Shown here piece by piece: positions 13,237-20,532 of a DNA stretch of 23,656 nucleotides. The notes beneath the pieces were generated by a model. It was given only the letters and a program-made list of their open reading frames with translations. It ran no database searches and had not been told where the DNA came from. Position numbers and translations under genes: made by a program. Position 1 is the stretch's first letter, and each line of letters starts with the position of its first letter. Source of the stretch: a virus; the IMG/VR virus record IMGVR_UViG_3300036985_000870, positions 1 through 23,656 of that record; one strand, 5' to 3'.

Positions 13237-14094
13237 ATGTTAAAAGCAATATCAAAAGCAATTCAAGCAATGTTCACAAACAACTCTCGAAGTGAACAAA
13301 TAAGTAACACCAAAGAAATACAAAAACCAGTTCAAAAAGAAGTCAAAGATACATTAAGTCACATTGCTAGTAGTAGCTTCACCTTTCAAACAATTATCGC
13401 AGGTGAACAAGGTGAGACACTACAACATCTTGGTGCTCGTAACTTACTATGGCATGTAGGTGGAGCTATCGCTAGACACCCAGCCATTGTAAATTATGGC
13501 TTAACACGCAAAGAAATCAGCGAAGGTAATGGCAACACAAGCCAGTTGGACGGTGTGCTTGAGAAACAACCTCTAGACCTTGAAACACTCTTAAAAGGTT
13601 TCTTGTTCCTAACAGAAAGACTTGAGGATTTAGCAGAGTTCGAGGATTATGATACACGAACAGGTGCTCCAACAAACCCATTTGCGTGGTATAACATTCC
13701 AACACTTGAGAGTTACATTCGTAACTTCCAGAACTACCGCACAGAAAGAGTGAACACCCAACGCCAAGACCATGCACGAGCATTAGGTATTAAACAAGAT
13801 TTACCTAAAGCTGATGTGTCTAGTGAACTAGATGAACTAGTAAAGAATGCTATGGAAACCTTACGAGGATTCATGCCACGAATTGGTGATAGCTCTCTAG
13901 AGGACTTAGAAAGTATCATAGCTGATATGAAAATTGACCCTTTATACATCATTCATCAATCAGCAGTAGGTATGCTAGACAGAGCTAAAGCAGCTTTGAT
14001 GGCAGGTAAAGCAGGTTACATTGACCCTGAGATTCTAGCATTCGCTCGTTGGACATGCCGTCCACAGCAAGGTATGCAAGCACCTCAAGACTAA
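13237..14094 (+). CDS. early protein of unknown function
   Basis: A 285-residue protein with a basic, amphipathic start (MLKAISKAIQAMF), a Lys/Gln-rich linker to about residue 40, then a mostly helical body. Visible features are GEQGETLQHLGARNLLWHVGGAIARHP, an acidic FLTERLEDLAEFEDYD segment and GYIDPEILAFARWTCRP near the end. No catalytic motif, zinc site or membrane helix is certain. AAGGA lies about eight bases before the ATG, and a strong terminator follows the stop. It is the first large gene after the rightward promoter, so it is probably expressed early. Codon use matches neighbouring phage genes. Confidence 0.7.
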   Translation: MLKAISKAIQAMFTNNSRSEQISNTKEIQKPVQKEVKDTLSHIASSSFTFQTIIAGEQGETLQHLGARNLLWHVGGAIARHPAIVNYGLTRKEISEGNGNTSQLDGVLEKQPLDLETLLKGFLFLTERLEDLAEFEDYDTRTGAPTNPFAWYNIPTLESYIRNFQNYRTERVNTQRQDHARALGIKQDLPKADVSSELDELVKNAMETLRGFMPRIGDSSLEDLESIIADMKIDPLYIIHQSAVGMLDRAKAALMAGKAGYIDPEILAFARWTCRPQQGMQAPQD

Positions 14095-14107
14095 GTAACC
14101 AGTAGTG

Positions 14108-14144
14108 AATAGCCCACCAAAACATCGGTGGGTTATTTATTTGT
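14108..14144 (+). terminator. rho-independent terminator after the early gene
   Basis: An 11-bp stem, AATAGCCCACC with GGTGGGTTATT (one G-T pair), around an 8-base loop and followed by a T-rich TATTTGTC stretch, 13 bases after the stop codon. It would separate the first early unit from the amidoligase cassette. Confidence 0.8.
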
Positions 14145-14166
14145 CTATCCATTATAGTAAGGTTGC

Positions 14167-14285
14167 TAAAAAATGCCACTCGCTCGCATTCGCTCGCTCG
14201 TCTCTTTCGCTCTCTTACGCTCGCTCTATTGCCCTCATTGCATTCGGGTAGGTCAAGGGCACCCGAGACGGTCATATCAGGGGGC
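14167..14285. other. GC-rich CTCG-repeat tract and alternative hairpins
   Basis: Positions 14170-14227 are a pyrimidine-rich tract of CGCTCG/CTCGC units, unlike the AT-rich surroundings. Then TGCCCT (14230-14235) can pair with AGGGCA (14256-14261), and TCGGGT (14244-14249) with ACCCGA (14261-14266). The two pairings interleave and share a base, so they compete. The tract ends with GAGACGGTCAT, an 11-mer found twice more in the window. No gene is credible here. It may be a regulatory leader or a recombination scar. Confidence 0.45.
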
Positions 14286-14317
14286 GAACCGAACATAAAT
14301 CAAAAGGGATCCTACAC

Positions 14318-14476
14318 ATGAAATTACTATTAGGTTTAGTTTCAGTATTAATTATTCTTGTATCTGTTGACTTATCTTCAAATGTATGCTATGTAGTTCT
14401 AACAGATAGAAATGGACAACACTCAATCTTAACAGGGACTCGTGACTATTATGATAATCTCGAAGTATTCGACTGA
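14318..14476 (+). CDS. small membrane-anchored protein
   Basis: A 52-residue open frame, MKLLLGLVSVLIILVSVDLS then NVCYVVLTDRNGQHSILTG and an acidic end (DYYDNLEVFD). The first 18 or so residues form a Lys-led hydrophobic helix, a membrane anchor or signal sequence without a clear cleavage site or lipobox. The tail looks like a small beta unit, probably outside the cytoplasm. An AAGGG site precedes the ATG by about eight bases. It overlaps the next small frame by 26 bases. Function is unknown. Confidence 0.6.
   Translation: MKLLLGLVSVLIILVSVDLSSNVCYVVLTDRNGQHSILTGTRDYYDNLEVFD
14367..14395 (+). promoter_or_regulatory. possible promoter ahead of the amidoligase operon
   Basis: TTGACT (14367-14372), 17-base spacer, TGC then TATGTA (14390-14395). 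It shares TTGACTT and GTATGCTAT with the rightward promoter at 11844 in the same register, although the -10 matches only three of six bases. It lies inside the small membrane-protein gene, 213 bases before the amidoligase start. Confidence 0.35.
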
Positions 14477-14639
14477 TACATTAAATGAAATGTATTGTCA
14501 CTTGTATTTTAAGAAGTTTAATAGACTTCCTAAAAGTAGTAGCAGTATAGACCGTAAGACCTTGATACAGTTAGTATCGAGTTTATCAACCAAGAAGGAG
14601 CAAGTAAATGAGACCGTTTACCAACAATCAGTTTTATAA
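14451..14639 (+). CDS. small basic protein, hypothetical
   Basis: A 62-residue frame starting at ATG 14451 (an upstream GTG at 14442 is also in frame). It is basic and helical, with MYCHLYFKKFNRLPKSSSS and DRKTLIQLVSSLSTKKEQ. It overlaps the previous gene by 26 bases and the amidoligase gene by 32 bases, and only a weak ribosome site precedes it, so translation would depend on coupling. The SIDRKTLIQLVSSL segment looks like genuine helical protein. No function recognised. Confidence 0.45.
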   Translation: MIISKYSTDTLNEMYCHLYFKKFNRLPKSSSSIDRKTLIQLVSSLSTKKEQVNETVYQQSVL

Positions 14640-16161
14640 AAACAATTGTGAGATCCCTAATCTACATCCAGACTTTAAGATGGAAATAGAAGGGGGGTTC
14701 AACAGTTATGGTAGAGAAGTAACTCTTAAGAAATACTATGTCAAAGGTAGTGCATTATCTATCACTAGTTCCATGACAATTATCAACGAAGAATGGTATC
14801 ACATATTCTCAGTCAGCAATAGTGGCTACATGCGTGATTACAATTCAACAGTATCTGCAGCAGCTGGGCTAGTTCACATTCGTAACAGTTGGGATGGTGA
14901 GAATGCTACAGTAGATGCTATGTATTACAAATCTAATCCAGTTAAACTATTCTTAAAGAATGGGACGCTTCGTAAAGGTATCTACAAAGAAGTATCCAAG
15001 CGTTTAAATTCTGAGAGATGGTGTAAGAGTGGATACACTCACGAATTACTTAACGAGTGTATCGCTGCTCAACCTGAAGTAATTATTGCAGATGCTGATA
15101 CTCTTGTAGGTTACATGAGTAGTATGTTTAACATAGAATTATTCAAGTGTCACTTGACAGGGGGAGTATTTCCTTACTACTTAGGTAGAGGTTACCAGTT
15201 CTCTGAAGGTATTCGTCAGGTTCATGGTGCTAATTCTCCTACAGATTTTGGATTCAATCGTCACGAGTATCAACATGGTTACATCTTCTTACGTGATGAC
15301 GAGTGTCTTATCCAAGGTAGAGTATACAAACGTGATGAAGTTACTATGTGTGAGTGTCCAGTGTGTCATCGTGAGGTTCCTGATCTATCTATCATAGATG
15401 GGGCATGTCACAAGTGTAACGAGAACCTATACAAGATACACAACTACAGCACCAAGGTTCCCGAATTACTCAAGTTCAAGGCTAAGAATGTTAAACCTTC
15501 TACTGTATATCTAGGTATAGAGTTAGAGTATGAGTCAGATGATCGTGATGTATCTAAGATCAAGGTAGGTAAAGCTTTACAGGGTCATGCCATTATGAAA
15601 CACGATGGCTCTATCAAGAATGGCTTTGAGATTGTTACTTGTCCTGCTACTCTAGACATTCACTTGGAAGAGTTCAAGAAGTTCTATAGTTCATATGGTT
15701 CTCTTGGTCTATTCCCTGATAAGAACACAGGTATGCATGTGCATGTAAGTCGCAAGCCTCTCAATGTATTTACTATAGGTAAGATGACTGAGTTCCTTAA
15801 TCGTAATGACAACAAGTCATTCATTGCTCACATTGCTGGTCGTATCGACAATCAATATGCTAGGATTACTGGTAGATCTGTCACCTATCCATTCATCAAT
15901 GGGCAACAGGGTGAACGATACAATGCACTTAACTTATCTAATCGTGATACTATTGAGTTCCGTATCTTCAGCACACCTAAGAGTTGGGAAGAGTTCTCTA
16001 GTAGGCTTGAGTTCTGTCAAGCGTTGACTGACTATTGTCAACCAGCTCAAGTTAATGTCCCACTCAAACAACTTACGGGACATCGTAGCTTTATACATTG
16101 GGTTATGCTCAATCGTAAATCATACCCTGAATTATCTAACTGCTTGAAAGGATTCGCATAA
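14608..16161 (+). CDS. amidoligase-family protein with zinc-finger insert
   Basis: A 517-residue protein whose C-terminal half (about 300-500) fits the putative amidoligase family (glutamine-synthetase/GCS-like fold, COOH-NH2 ligases). The signs are LGIELEY near 302, KHDGSIKNGFEIVTCP near 330-345, TGMHVHVS near 374-380, and RYNALNLSNRDTIEFRIF near 437-455. These enzymes are predicted to form amide bonds between a carboxylate and an amine using ATP. Residues about 247-275 hold a four-Cys zinc-binding module (MCECPVCH...CHKCNE). The first 240 residues match no family I know and may bind the substrate. AAGGAG precedes the ATG. The stop overlaps the GATase start (TAATG), so the two are made together. 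Confidence 0.8.
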   Translation: MRPFTNNQFYKNNCEIPNLHPDFKMEIEGGFNSYGREVTLKKYYVKGSALSITSSMTIINEEWYHIFSVSNSGYMRDYNSTVSAAAGLVHIRNSWDGENATVDAMYYKSNPVKLFLKNGTLRKGIYKEVSKRLNSERWCKSGYTHELLNECIAAQPEVIIADADTLVGYMSSMFNIELFKCHLTGGVFPYYLGRGYQFSEGIRQVHGANSPTDFGFNRHEYQHGYIFLRDDECLIQGRVYKRDEVTMCECPVCHREVPDLSIIDGACHKCNENLYKIHNYSTKVPELLKFKAKNVKPSTVYLGIELEYESDDRDVSKIKVGKALQGHAIMKHDGSIKNGFEIVTCPATLDIHLEEFKKFYSSYGSLGLFPDKNTGMHVHVSRKPLNVFTIGKMTEFLNRNDNKSFIAHIAGRIDNQYARITGRSVTYPFINGQQGERYNALNLSNRDTIEFRIFSTPKSWEEFSSRLEFCQALTDYCQPAQVNVPLKQLTGHRSFIHWVMLNRKSYPELSNCLKGFA

Positions 16162-17072
16162 TGTGTATTGCTATTTATAAACCAGAAGGTGTATTGATTG
16201 ACAAGGCTACACTAGCTCAATGTTATTCTGCTAACTCTGATGGTGCTGGTTATATGTTCCATAAGAATGATAAACTGTATGTCAAGAAAGGTTTCTTCTC
16301 TTTCGAAGACTTCTGGAAATCGTATCGTCGAGATAAAACAAAAGAGACGGTCATTCATTTCCGTATCAAGACTCATGGCTTAATCAATGAGGCTAACTGT
16401 CATCCTTACAAAATCAATGATAACTTTGCATTCGTGCACAATGGTATGATCTCAGGGTATACTGATCCAGCTAAGTCTGACACTTGGTTATTCAATGAGG
16501 ATATCTTACAACCATTTGTAGATAAGTGGGGCAACTTAGGTTTATTCCAAGACCCTGTACAAAAACTTATCGAAGCTCGTATTGGTTACAGTAAGCTTAT
16601 CTTTATGGATAACACAGGTAATACTAAGATCTTTAATGAGGACAAGGGTGTATGGGATAATGATGTATGGTATTCTAATTCTAGTTACAAGAAGCCAGCT
16701 CCTTATGTACCACCACCACCTAGCACATATTATCCACCTCGTCAAGCTTCTTTTCTTACTAATCGTTACTACGATAACAAGCAGACTTGGGCTTACAAGA
16801 AGGAGAACATAGCACTAGGTGAGTTGGTGACTCTGCTTAGTGGACAGTATGATGCTGGCACTCGATCATACTTCCCTAAAGATTCTGTGTGGGAGATCGT
16901 TGCAGTTAATCGTGACTACTCAGTAGACTTAATGGCTGACTCAGCTGATGAGAATAATGATACTCCTAACTTCCTATACAACATCAAGTTCATGGACATT
17001 GAGTTGTTAGAGGATGACTATGAGGCACCAGTAGAAGCAGGTAATGTTATTTATCCGTATGGAGGAATATAA
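16161..17072 (+). CDS. class II glutamine amidotransferase (Ntn-type)
   Basis: A 303-residue protein. After Met removal the N-terminal Cys2 (MCIAIYKPEG) is the expected nucleophile of class II glutamine amidotransferases. NSDGAGYMF (26-33), HFRIKTHG (66-73), NCHPYK (79-84) and FVHNGMISG (91-99) follow the fold's glutamine-binding and oxyanion pattern. It would release ammonia from glutamine for a partner ligase, most likely the amidoligase or ATP-grasp enzyme beside it. A Pro-rich linker (PYVPPPPSTYYPP, about 187-199) leads to a C-terminal domain at about 215-290 (LGELVTLLSGQYDAG...VWEIVAVNRD) that looks like an SH3-like barrel. Start and stop are coupled to neighbours; GGAGG precedes the next gene. 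Confidence 0.85.
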   Translation: MCIAIYKPEGVLIDKATLAQCYSANSDGAGYMFHKNDKLYVKKGFFSFEDFWKSYRRDKTKETVIHFRIKTHGLINEANCHPYKINDNFAFVHNGMISGYTDPAKSDTWLFNEDILQPFVDKWGNLGLFQDPVQKLIEARIGYSKLIFMDNTGNTKIFNEDKGVWDNDVWYSNSSYKKPAPYVPPPPSTYYPPRQASFLTNRYYDNKQTWAYKKENIALGELVTLLSGQYDAGTRSYFPKDSVWEIVAVNRDYSVDLMADSADENNDTPNFLYNIKFMDIELLEDDYEAPVEAGNVIYPYGGI

Positions 17073-17074
17073 TC

Positions 17075-17455
17075 ATGGAATATAATAGAGGTGATAAAGT
17101 TGTAGTAACAGAAGACTTTGAGTATGATGGTGCTACCTTCCTAGCAGGTATGACAGGGACTGTTCTCAAGTTTCATTCAGATAGGGGTGTAGGTGGTGTA
17201 GTATCTATTGAGTGGGATCATGAAGATAAACAAAACTTCCACTCATGTGGTGGTCTTTGTCTTACTCATCGAGGCTATAACCTAGATGCATTTGAAGCTA
17301 GGCTAGGTCCTATTGGAACAGATGTTAAGGCTAACCCTCTACCTGATGATCCTAGGTTGCGTGGTATTGCAATCAAGATTAAGCAGATGGAAGCTAGGTT
17401 TAAACTTAAACAGTTACAGAAACTCAAACAAAAGGAGGTAGTGTATGACTTTTAA
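17075..17455 (+). CDS. SH3-like barrel protein of the amidoligase cassette
   Basis: A 126-residue protein. Residues about 3-50 read GDKVVVTEDFEYDGATFLAG, MTGTVLKF and GGVVSIEWDHED, the strand pattern of a small SH3/KOW-like barrel of the Mib-type group. A CGGLCLTH loop near 67-74 has one Cys pair. The C-terminal third is helical and Lys/Gln-rich (KIKQMEARFKLKQLQKLKQK). GGAGG lies before the ATG, two bases after the GATase stop, and its stop overlaps the ATP-grasp start by 11 bases. It could be a scaffold or substrate-binding partner for the three enzymes. Function is inferred. Confidence 0.65.
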   Translation: MEYNRGDKVVVTEDFEYDGATFLAGMTGTVLKFHSDRGVGGVVSIEWDHEDKQNFHSCGGLCLTHRGYNLDAFEARLGPIGTDVKANPLPDDPRLRGIAIKIKQMEARFKLKQLQKLKQKEVVYDF

Positions 17456-18227
17456 ATTATTCCCATACAAGATGGGTTCTATCTCAGGTAAGGCTCTAGC
17501 TAATGCTCTAGGCATTAAGCGTATCCGCCCTACTTATGAGGCTAAACGACGGGACATCATCATTAACTGGGGCAACTCTCGTCCGTCAGAGAGTGTGCCT
17601 TATGCTGAGAAGGATCTTAATAAGCACAGTGCTATTGCTATTGCATGTAACAAGCTTAAGACCTTTGATCTACTGTATGAGCATGAGTATCCCTATCTAC
17701 CGCAGTATTGTCTAAGTAGATATCAAGCATCTACTATGCTCTATAATGCTACTAATGGGGGCGAACGATTAGGTAAAGAATCTATTTATTGTAGAACAGA
17801 CTTGACAGGGCATAGCGGACGTGGTATAGTAATAGCTAAGACCACTCTAGATTTAGTAGTGGCTCCGTTGTATACTCTTGGTACTAGGCATAAGCATGAG
17901 TATCGTGTACATGTATTCAGAGAGACGGTCATAGACGTACAACAAAAGAAACGCAGATCTAATTGGACTGGTGGTGACACTGGTATACGCAATCACTCTA
18001 ACGGTTACATCTATGCTCGTGCAGACATAGACTATCCTGTAGAGATTCAACATGCTGCAATACAGGCAGTTAAGTTGTTAGGTCTAGACTTTGGTGCAGT
18101 TGACATTGGCTATCGAGAACGAGATAATAAAGTATTCTTGTTCGAGGTCAACACTGCTCCAGGTCTTACTGGAACTACGTTACTAAAATATGCACAAACT
18201 TTTAAGGAGTATCTAAACAATGCATGA
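17445..18227 (+). CDS. ATP-grasp ligase
   Basis: A 260-residue protein with the ATP-grasp layout. The opening includes RRDIIINWGNSRP (35-47), seen in a phage and bacterial group of ATP-grasp proteins. A conserved CRTDLTGHSGRGIVI stretch (116-130) is the glycine-rich flexible loop. EYRVHVF (152-158) is a core strand, AVDIGY (218-223) carries an Asp, and FLFEVNTAPGL (231-241) has the Glu-x-Asn metal pair. ATP-grasp enzymes make acyl-phosphates from carboxylates and join them to amines or thiols. With the GATase and amidoligase it suggests stepwise building of an amide-linked compound or tag. AAAGGAGG precedes the ATG inside the end of the previous gene. Confidence 0.82.
   Translation: MTFKLFPYKMGSISGKALANALGIKRIRPTYEAKRRDIIINWGNSRPSESVPYAEKDLNKHSAIAIACNKLKTFDLLYEHEYPYLPQYCLSRYQASTMLYNATNGGERLGKESIYCRTDLTGHSGRGIVIAKTTLDLVVAPLYTLGTRHKHEYRVHVFRETVIDVQQKKRRSNWTGGDTGIRNHSNGYIYARADIDYPVEIQHAAIQAVKLLGLDFGAVDIGYRERDNKVFLFEVNTAPGLTGTTLLKYAQTFKEYLNNA
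17802..17830 (+). promoter_or_regulatory. possible internal promoter in the ATP-grasp gene
   Basis: TTGACA (17802-17807), 17-base spacer, TGG then TATAGT (17825-17830). The -35 is perfect and the -10 matches five of six bases. It lies inside coding sequence that also encodes the conserved glycine-rich loop, so chance is possible. Confidence 0.35.
18100..18128 (+). promoter_or_regulatory. possible promoter for the replication genes
   Basis: TTGACA (18100-18105), 17-base spacer, GATAAT (18123-18128). Perfect -35 and five of six at -10. It lies 92 bases upstream of the 49-residue gene that opens the replication block. Confidence 0.45.
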
Positions 18228-18369
18228 CGCCCTAGAAATACTTGATGAGCTAGATACAATTCTAGCAATGCACTACATTAATGATGATGAACTTATTGCT
18301 ATTATCTTTAAATATGTAGAACAAAAACGGACTGAGTTTCAACCAGCATGTGGTGAATGTGGAACTTAG
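18220..18369 (+). CDS. small acidic protein with C-terminal CxxC
   Basis: A 49-residue frame beginning MHDALEILDELDTILAMHYI and ending PACGECGT. It is acidic and helical with one CxxC at the end, too little for a full zinc finger alone. An AAGGAG site lies about ten bases before the ATG, and the gene overlaps the end of the ATP-grasp gene by eight bases. It leads into a 64-residue zinc protein and the primase, so it belongs with the replication operon. No family recognised. Confidence 0.6.
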   Translation: MHDALEILDELDTILAMHYINDDELIAIIFKYVEQKRTEFQPACGECGT

Positions 18370-18406
18370 TCGAATATTACATAACATAAAAGGAAGGGGT
18401 ATACCT

Positions 18407-18601
18407 ATGAGATGTCAAGCGTGTGATTGTGAACTAAGTGACTATGAAGCTACTAGAAAAGATTCTCATGGTACCTATCTAGATCTTTGTAGTGACTGTT
18501 ATTTTACTGTGCGGGACGAAGTTCCAAGCACAGCTCGTAAAGATTTAGAGACAGTTATTTCCATTGATTCGGAGGAGATACCAGAAATTAATGGAAATTA
18601 G
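18407..18601 (+). CDS. small zinc-finger-like protein
   Basis: A 64-residue protein starting MRCQACDCELSDYEATRKD. Two Cys pairs (CQAC at residues 3-6 and CSDC at about 28-31) are spaced like a treble-clef or DksA/TraR-type zinc finger. The tail is acidic (DLETVISIDSEEIPE). An open frame begins at 18350, but I chose the ATG at 18407 because AGGAAGGGG sits just upstream and the extension runs into the end of the previous gene. Similar small zinc proteins precede primase genes in T7-like phages. It may bind DNA or host RNA polymerase; the role is not known. Confidence 0.65.
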   Translation: MRCQACDCELSDYEATRKDSHGTYLDLCSDCYFTVRDEVPSTARKDLETVISIDSEEIPEINGN

Positions 18602-18610
18602 GAGAAGTTA

Positions 18611-19327
18611 GTGACACAATTCATTAAACATTTACCTTGTCCTAGGTGTAATAGTAAGGACAACTTAGCTGAGTATGACGACCATTTCTTTTGCTTTGGT
18701 TGCAAATATACTAAGCAGAAAAATGACATAAAGTCAATACGTGAGAAGGTAGAATCACGAACGTCTCTGCTTAATGTGGTTAACGATGTTCGTTCTCCTA
18801 CTCTAACTTATGATTTACCTAAGGAAGCTAAGCAATGGTTGTTCAGTTATGGTATTACAAACGATGAAATTACTAACTCTAAAATGGGGTGGGATGTGAA
18901 GAACCAACTACTAGTTTTACTTAACATGCCTCAGTATTGGCAAGGTCGCAGCTTCATGAAAGGTAGACCTAAGTATTCCTCTTACGGTAGAAAGCCCTTG
19001 ACTTATTATGGAATGAGTGATACTATAGTATGTGTAGAGGATGTACTATCTGCAATCAAGATAGCTAGACTCTCACCATCTTATTGTGCTACACCTTTGT
19101 TAGGTTGTAGTATGACACGAGACACTATACAAACGCTCTCTAAGCGATTTAAAATGGTTATCCTATGGCTAGATAGGGATAAAGCTAAAGAAGCTATAAG
19201 AATCTCTAGGGAATTCAAACAACGAGGAATACCTACAAGGATTGTTATCTCTCCTGAGGATCCTAAAGAATATACAAAGGAGGAACTAACTGAATGGTTG
19301 AACTTCAAATCATCAATGTTTTCATGA
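18611..19327 (+). CDS. DNA primase (zinc finger plus TOPRIM)
   Basis: A 238-residue primase like the N-terminal half of T7 gp4. A zinc-binding domain, CPRC...CFGC with Cys 10, 13, 28 and 31, reads the template trinucleotide. After a linker comes a small primase body with WQGRSFMKGRPKY (110-122). The TOPRIM motifs follow: CVEDVLSAIK with Glu 143, and ILWLDRDKAKEA with Asp 188 and 190, which bind metal for RNA primer synthesis. It starts with GTG at 18611; GGAG lies seven bases before it and no ATG fits. In T7 the helicase is fused; here it is a separate gene overlapping by 34 bases, so the two proteins probably act together at the fork. Confidence 0.87.
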   Translation: MTQFIKHLPCPRCNSKDNLAEYDDHFFCFGCKYTKQKNDIKSIREKVESRTSLLNVVNDVRSPTLTYDLPKEAKQWLFSYGITNDEITNSKMGWDVKNQLLVLLNMPQYWQGRSFMKGRPKYSSYGRKPLTYYGMSDTIVCVEDVLSAIKIARLSPSYCATPLLGCSMTRDTIQTLSKRFKMVILWLDRDKAKEAIRISREFKQRGIPTRIVISPEDPKEYTKEELTEWLNFKSSMFS

Positions 19328-20532
19328 AGGATAGAAAAGACTTTACAAAGTATTACAAGTATGTTAATATAAACTATATCAAGAACAACTATGTTAACAT
19401 CTATAAAGTCTTTAACGTTCTCTCAATCTATTACTCTAAGTACTCTACTAAAGACAACTGTAGCGTAGAGGATTTGGAGTTATGTTACTTAAGTAATTAT
19501 CTTTTGCAGGACTCTGAGCGTAAGGAACTTAGAGAATTACTAGAATCTATCTTTAGTCTAGAGGTAAACCTAGAGGGAGTGATTACTCTTCTAGAAGAAC
19601 ATCGTCGACGTTCTCTCGCTGGAGACATCGCTAAGATGGCTCTAGATGTAGAGGATGGTAGGACTCCAGTAGAAGATTTACTCTCTCTATTCTCTGAGTT
19701 TGAGTTACAAGAAGTAGAAGACAATACTCCAGTAACTGTCAACATGAATCTTGCAGAGTTATACACCTCTCAAGTAGCAACACCTGGTCTACGATGGAGA
19801 CTTAAGTTCTTGAATGAATCTTTCGGTTCTCTTCGTAAGGGTGACTTCGGGTTTATCTTTGCTAGACCTGAGACTGGTAAGACTACCTTCCTTGCTAGTG
19901 AGATCTCTCACATGGTAGAACAAACAGATGGTAACATCTTATGGTTCAACAATGAGGAGCAGGGTAACAAGGTTGGTATTCGTTGCTTCCAAGCTGTCCT
20001 AGGTATGACTACGGATCACTTATGGGGCGACCTAGAACGCAATCAAAAGGTGTATGACATGAAGACTAAGGATCAGATTAAGATCTACGACTTCGAAGAT
20101 TCATCTAGCATCCAACGCATCGAACAGATTCTTAAGACAACTAAACCTGCTCTTATCATCTTCGATCAGATAGATAAACTCAAAGGCTTTAAGGCAGAGA
20201 GAAAGGACCTTGAGCTTAAGGCTATCTATCAATGGGCTCGTGAGATATCCAAGAACTACGCACCTGTCATCGCTGTATCTCAAGCTTCAGGTGAAGCAGA
20301 AGGTAAGACTTGGTTAACGATGGATATGGTTGATGGCAGCAAGACTGCGAAGCAAGGCGAAGCTGACTGGATCTTAGGCATTGGTAAAGAATCAGATAAC
20401 ACTAGTCGATTCAGATACTTTAACATCTGTAAAAACAAACTGTTAGGTGATGCTGATACTCTACCTGAGAAGCGACACGGTAGTGCCAAGGTTATGATTA
20501 GGGCGGAGGTGGCTCGATACGAGGACTTATAA
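19294..20532 (+). CDS. replicative DNA helicase (DnaB/T7 gp4 type)
   Basis: A 412-residue protein. Residues about 1-140 form a helical, Tyr/Lys-rich N-terminal domain. The RecA-like motor follows, with Walker A FARPETGKTTF (189-199), a switch block GNILWFNNEEQ near 213-223, Walker B PALIIFDQIDK near 283-293 and a motif-III-like VIAVSQASG near 325. The closing DTLPEKRHGSAKVMIRAE resembles the hexameric helicase end. It would unwind DNA ahead of the polymerase and recruit the primase. AAAGGAGG lies ten bases before the ATG at 19294. The N-terminal domain is not the primase, consistent with a split T7-like primase-helicase. Confidence 0.9.
   Translation: MVELQIINVFMKDRKDFTKYYKYVNINYIKNNYVNIYKVFNVLSIYYSKYSTKDNCSVEDLELCYLSNYLLQDSERKELRELLESIFSLEVNLEGVITLLEEHRRRSLAGDIAKMALDVEDGRTPVEDLLSLFSEFELQEVEDNTPVTVNMNLAELYTSQVATPGLRWRLKFLNESFGSLRKGDFGFIFARPETGKTTFLASEISHMVEQTDGNILWFNNEEQGNKVGIRCFQAVLGMTTDHLWGDLERNQKVYDMKTKDQIKIYDFEDSSSIQRIEQILKTTKPALIIFDQIDKLKGFKAERKDLELKAIYQWAREISKNYAPVIAVSQASGEAEGKTWLTMDMVDGSKTAKQGEADWILGIGKESDNTSRFRYFNICKNKLLGDADTLPEKRHGSAKVMIRAEVARYEDL

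Noticed and set aside
14230-14266. H-type pseudoknot from the interleaved pairings
   Set aside because: The two 3' arms are adjacent with no linker and share a base, so a classical pseudoknot is not feasible; competing hairpins are more likely.
13985-14296. Minus-strand frame with Arg/Glu-rich repeats
   Set aside because: It is the reverse reading of the CTCG tract and the terminator, overlapping the end of a well-supported gene.
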